Assembly (NCBI GenBank): GCA_036320915.1
Contig: JAXBDG010000008.1
Location: forward strand, 2,480,001-2,544,000
From: Linnemannia elongata
Lineage: Eukaryota; Mortierellomycota; Mortierellomycetes; Mortierellales; Mortierellaceae
DNA length: 64,000 bases
Direction of reading: 5' to 3'
The notes below the pieces were generated by a model. That model was not told the DNA's origin. It made no database searches and saw nothing but the letters and a program-made list of their open reading frames with translations. Made by a program: the position numbers and the translations under genes. Below are positions 60,819 through 64,000 of the stretch, one piece after another (position 1 is the first letter of the stretch; the number at the start of each line of letters is the position of its first letter).

Positions 60819-62966
60819 ATGGCCACTCAACATCACCATCATCCGCAGCAACACCACCTCCCCTCATACGAGCACTACCAGCAACGCTACTCCTCCACCT
60901 TTTCCCAAATGACAAACATCAACAACGACAACGCACAGAATCAAAATCATCAACGGCAAAGCTCACAACAACAGCAACAACCTCCCTCGTACTCCTATGC
61001 CATTTCCAATTCGGCGATCGTACCGACAACAACGGCAGCGCCACCAGGAGTAGCGGCAGTAACAGGGGCACCAATAACAACTGCGCCCACTTCTTCTTCC
61101 TCGGTCATGACTTCATTGGTCACCACGGCGACAACGAGTGCTGCCCAACAAGCACCATCGTCAACTCCTTTAATCCTGCCACATCAAGCGTATGTCCCTT
61201 CTACCACCTATCAACCTAGTCGACCCTCAATCCAGCTCCAGCAACCGCCACTACAGCAACAATTACAACCGCAGCAGCTGCCTATCCTACAACAGCAACA
61301 ACAACCACAACAGCAGCAACAGCAAGTACCCATGCAACAACAACAGTATTACAATACACAACGTTCGGTGCAACAACCCCCTCCACCGGCCAGTTACAAC
61401 CATTACACACAATACCAGCAAGGGCCTCCCGCGGTCATGCAACACCAGCGTCAACAATATCAGCATCACCAGCAAGTTGTTCAACAACAATACCAATACC
61501 AACAGCAGCAGCAACCTCACCAATACCAGACACAACAGAGGAACTCTATCGGTAGTGCCCCACCCAGCAACACATATCGATCATCGTCAGGCACTCTACC
61601 GGCATTGACGTCTCTCCGGGACTGGTTCGATGCCGTCGACACGGATAATTCGGGTGGTCTGTCCTGTGAAGAACTTCAGCGTGCCCTCATGAACGGTGAT
61701 GGCTGGACTCCCTTCAATGGTAAGTATCCTTTTCTATTCTTTGCTGGTGAAATTTCTGTGCTAATGGAAGGGTTGGGGACATGAATTATGATGTGTATGT
61801 ATACATGTTTTTCTTGGCATTCGTGCTTGTCTTCAATCTCCTCCCCCTCCTCGTTTTCTCGTCTTCCACTCTCTCCTTCTGTTTTACATTGCGTTTTTTT
61901 TTCGCTTCCTTTGTTGGGCTGTTGTGTTGGCTGAAGCAGAAAGTAGAGAAATAAAAAAAAAGGCCCAGGGGTGTCAATGACCCTTGCATACCAAAAGAAA
62001 ACGAAAAAAAGGCGCGCTCTTCAATTTGGACCAAAAGAAAAAAAAGAAAAAAAAAAAGGGCAAAGGGCGAAAGCCTACCTGCGAACACCCCCCTGCTCTT
62101 CCCGACACGCAACATGATTACAACATTCCGACCAATGCATTGCTTTTTTTATTTTTTTATTTTTTTACCACCTCATCCCCGTCACATCTACCTGTCCTTT
62201 CTCCTCGTGTCCTACTTTTCTCCTACTCACTCATGCACTGTCTCTCTCTCTCTCTCCCTTGCTTGTACCCAATAAATCAAACAGTCGAGACAGTGCGGAT
62301 GATGATGAACATGTTCGACCGAGACGGATCAGGATCCATCTCATTCAACGAATTCATCGGGCTATGGAACTACATCGAGAAATGGAAAGCCTGTTTCCAG
62401 AACTACGACCTCGACGGGTCCGGGACCATCGACGCTCACGAACTCAAACAAGCCCTCCGTGGGTTCGGATACAACCTCTCCGATTCTACTGTTCAGATGG
62501 TTGTGACAAAGTATGATGTGAGGGGGAGGGGAGATATTAGTTTTGATAACTTTGTGCAGAGTTGTGTGACCATCCAAGCGTTGACGGAAAGCTTCCGGAG
62601 GTATGATACCCAAGGGGTTGGTATCGTCACTATGACTTATGAACAGGTATGTTTAGTTTGTTTTGTTTTGTTTTGTTCTTGTATGCATATGTGTCCGTGT
62701 GTGTTCCTTAGGGCGACACGAGTAATTGCTAGTTTTTTTGGTGCTAGTGAAAAGAAGCGTAGGACGCGGCTAGTCTGTTGGGCTGAGCTGTGGCCATTAC
62801 CCCTGAGGGCCATATCTCAAATAAGGGTGGAACATGTCACCACGTTTGTGAGCACGACCATCAATACGTCCCCCCCCTCCCCCCTGGCTCCATCTTACTT
62901 ACTCTTTGTTTTCACGTCTTCTTTTTCTTATAATAGTTCCTTGGGCTGGTCCTGAGCAACCGTTGA
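60819..62966 (+). CDS. Penta-EF-hand calcium-binding protein
   Basis: Three exons (60819-61719, 62285-62646, 62937-62966) encode 430 residues. The first 260 are Gln/Pro/Tyr-rich, longer than but like the Pro/Gly-rich leaders of ALG-2/PDCD6 and Pef1. EF1 loop DTDNSGGLSCEE starts at about 274, EF2 DRDGSGSISFNE at 312 and EF3 DLDGSGTIDAHE at 342, all with canonical calcium ligands. EF4 (378, DVRGRGDISFDN) and EF5 (DTQGVGIVTMTY) are degenerate, as usual in the family where EF5 serves dimerisation. The last exon adds only nine residues (FLGLVLSNR) but completes EF5. PEF proteins respond to calcium and bridge ESCRT or COPII partners; yeast Pef1 acts in polar growth. The start is the first ATG of the exon after a C/T-rich leader. 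Confidence 0.93.
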
Positions 62967-63171
62967 TATGGACCATTGAAAGGTGTTAAGAAAAAACGAG
63001 CAATTGACCTGTACATAGCCAAACCCCCTCTCTCCAATTGCATTCTTTTTTTTTTCTTTTTTTTTATTGGAAGGGTAAATAAATGGAAAAAAAAAAATGT
63101 CTGCATTTCATGGAACAGATTTCATTGGACCATTATAAAACCTGAACAACACCTTCCTCCCAATCATCCAT

Positions 63172-63838
63172 CTAAAATCGACGACGACGAGGTGCAACAA
63201 CAACTCTTGGTCGCAGCAAAGAACTGACGACCGCAGCACCAACAATCGTACGACCCAGACTAGGTCCCTTCGAATGCACCTGTTGAACCTGCGGCTGTTG
63301 TTGTTGTTGTTGTTGAGGAGCGGGGGATTGGATGATAATGGGTTGGTTGCCGCTGGATGTCATGGTTGTGATGGAGCCATCGGCGTTTTGTATTGTGTGG
63401 ACGGTTTGCACTTGTGGTTGGGGTGAAGGTTGAGGAGAGCGTCTTTGGTGAGCAGAGGAAGGGGAGGCTTGCATGCCGGGAGGTGGGGGAGCGTATTGTC
63501 CGCGCTCTTGGGCCATGTAATATGCGGGGCGGGGGTCTTCCCAGGTGATCGTCGGTGGGTTTGTTCTTTCATCTAAGCATAAGGTTGCCAATGTAATTGG
63601 GAAGGTTTAGCAAAAAAAAGATAGATAACAATCTCCCCGCCCCTTCCATGAAAATTGTATAGATGGAGTCATATGAATGAATAGAAAACATACCGACGTA
63701 GAAGTATGCTTGGTGGTTGGAATCGTACTGCGAGATCCAGCCTGGTGGCAATGGGCGCTGGTTGTAGGGCAGGTTGGCAACACCAGGTGCATTGTATAAC
63801 TTTTGAGGAGTTGATGTATTTGTGTCGGTGGAATTCAT
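63172..63838 (-). CDS. WW-domain protein with Gln-rich tail
   Basis: Two exons, 63838-63694 and 63572-63172, join in phase 1 to give 181 residues. One WW domain (about 29-63) is split by the intron: RPLPPGWISQYDSNHQAYFY then VDERTNPPTITWEDPRPAYY. Trp34, the aromatic YFY patch, Trp59 and Pro62 are all present, so it should bind Pro-rich ligands of the PPxY kind. The rest is Pro/Ser-rich, then a Gln run, then SKGPSLGRTIVGAAVVSSLL and an Arg-rich end (RPRVVVAPRRRRF). No catalytic domain is attached, so it is probably an adaptor. The small weakly hydrophobic stretch near residue 160 could insert in a membrane. It converges with the EF-hand gene, 205 bases apart. Confidence 0.9.
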
Positions 63839-64000
63839 TTTTTGCGTGTTTGTTTTTGCGGTGGTTTGTGTAGGGTATGATGGAGAACAATGAAAAAAAA
63901 TAAAAAAAAAAAGAGATTGATCTCGCTTCGTATTTATAAGAAGCCGTTTGGGATGGGTACGTTGTTAGGTCATGAGGGCAAGAAAGATGCGAAACAAGGG

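Overview
The window is eukaryotic nuclear DNA from a filamentous fungus. Genes carry short GT-AG introns with in-frame joins, and coding sequence favours C-ending codons. Intergenic DNA is full of homopolymer runs and microsatellites, and many proteins have long Gln-, Ser- or Pro-rich tails. Gene content (full-length Vtc4, a Grainyhead/CP2 factor, a COG2907 flavoprotein, a penta-EF-hand protein) and style best fit an early-diverging lineage such as Mucoromycota/Mortierellomycotina. That placement is an inference from style, not from a search. I see no prophage, CRISPR array, intact transposon, rRNA or tRNA.

Layout. Fourteen protein-coding genes could be rebuilt exon by exon. Left: an alpha-arrestin (+, 806-2622) followed after 190 bases by glycyl-tRNA synthetase (+, 2813-5781), then ribosomal protein S17 (-, 6062-7155). 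A 3.9 kb stretch without intact genes (7156-11011) holds short coding-like relics. Next is the polyphosphate polymerase VTC4 (-, 11012-14611), a 6.7 kb low-complexity spacer, and a CDC50-type flippase subunit (+, 21361-23852). Six minus-strand genes follow: a monoglyceride lipase-like hydrolase (24307-25619), a single-pass membrane protein (25995-28346), a Zn2Cys6 transcription factor (31223-34841), a membrane-anchored HSL-type hydrolase (39455-42986) and a COG2907-like FAD protein (44911-48278) make up five of them, with spacers between; the sixth, a triose-phosphate-transporter family protein (54881-57382), lies beyond a CP2/Grainyhead transcription factor (+, 50081-54258). The right end has a penta-EF-hand protein (+, 60819-62966) and a WW-domain protein (-, 63172-63838).

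How they relate. Most are housekeeping genes with no operon-like logic. Several act on membranes or lipids (CDC50 subunit, two alpha/beta hydrolases, the COG2907 flavoprotein), and phosphate/vacuole physiology is represented by VTC4, but nothing shows joint regulation. The most interesting points are a stop-free in-frame extension upstream of GlyRS that could encode a mitochondrial form, an RPS17 start codon that appears to be cut off by an intron, a possible Asp-to-Glu change in the HSL-type hydrolase, the CP2 factor's architecture, and degenerate coding fragments in the gene-poor spacers. No clearly undescribed multi-gene system is visible.
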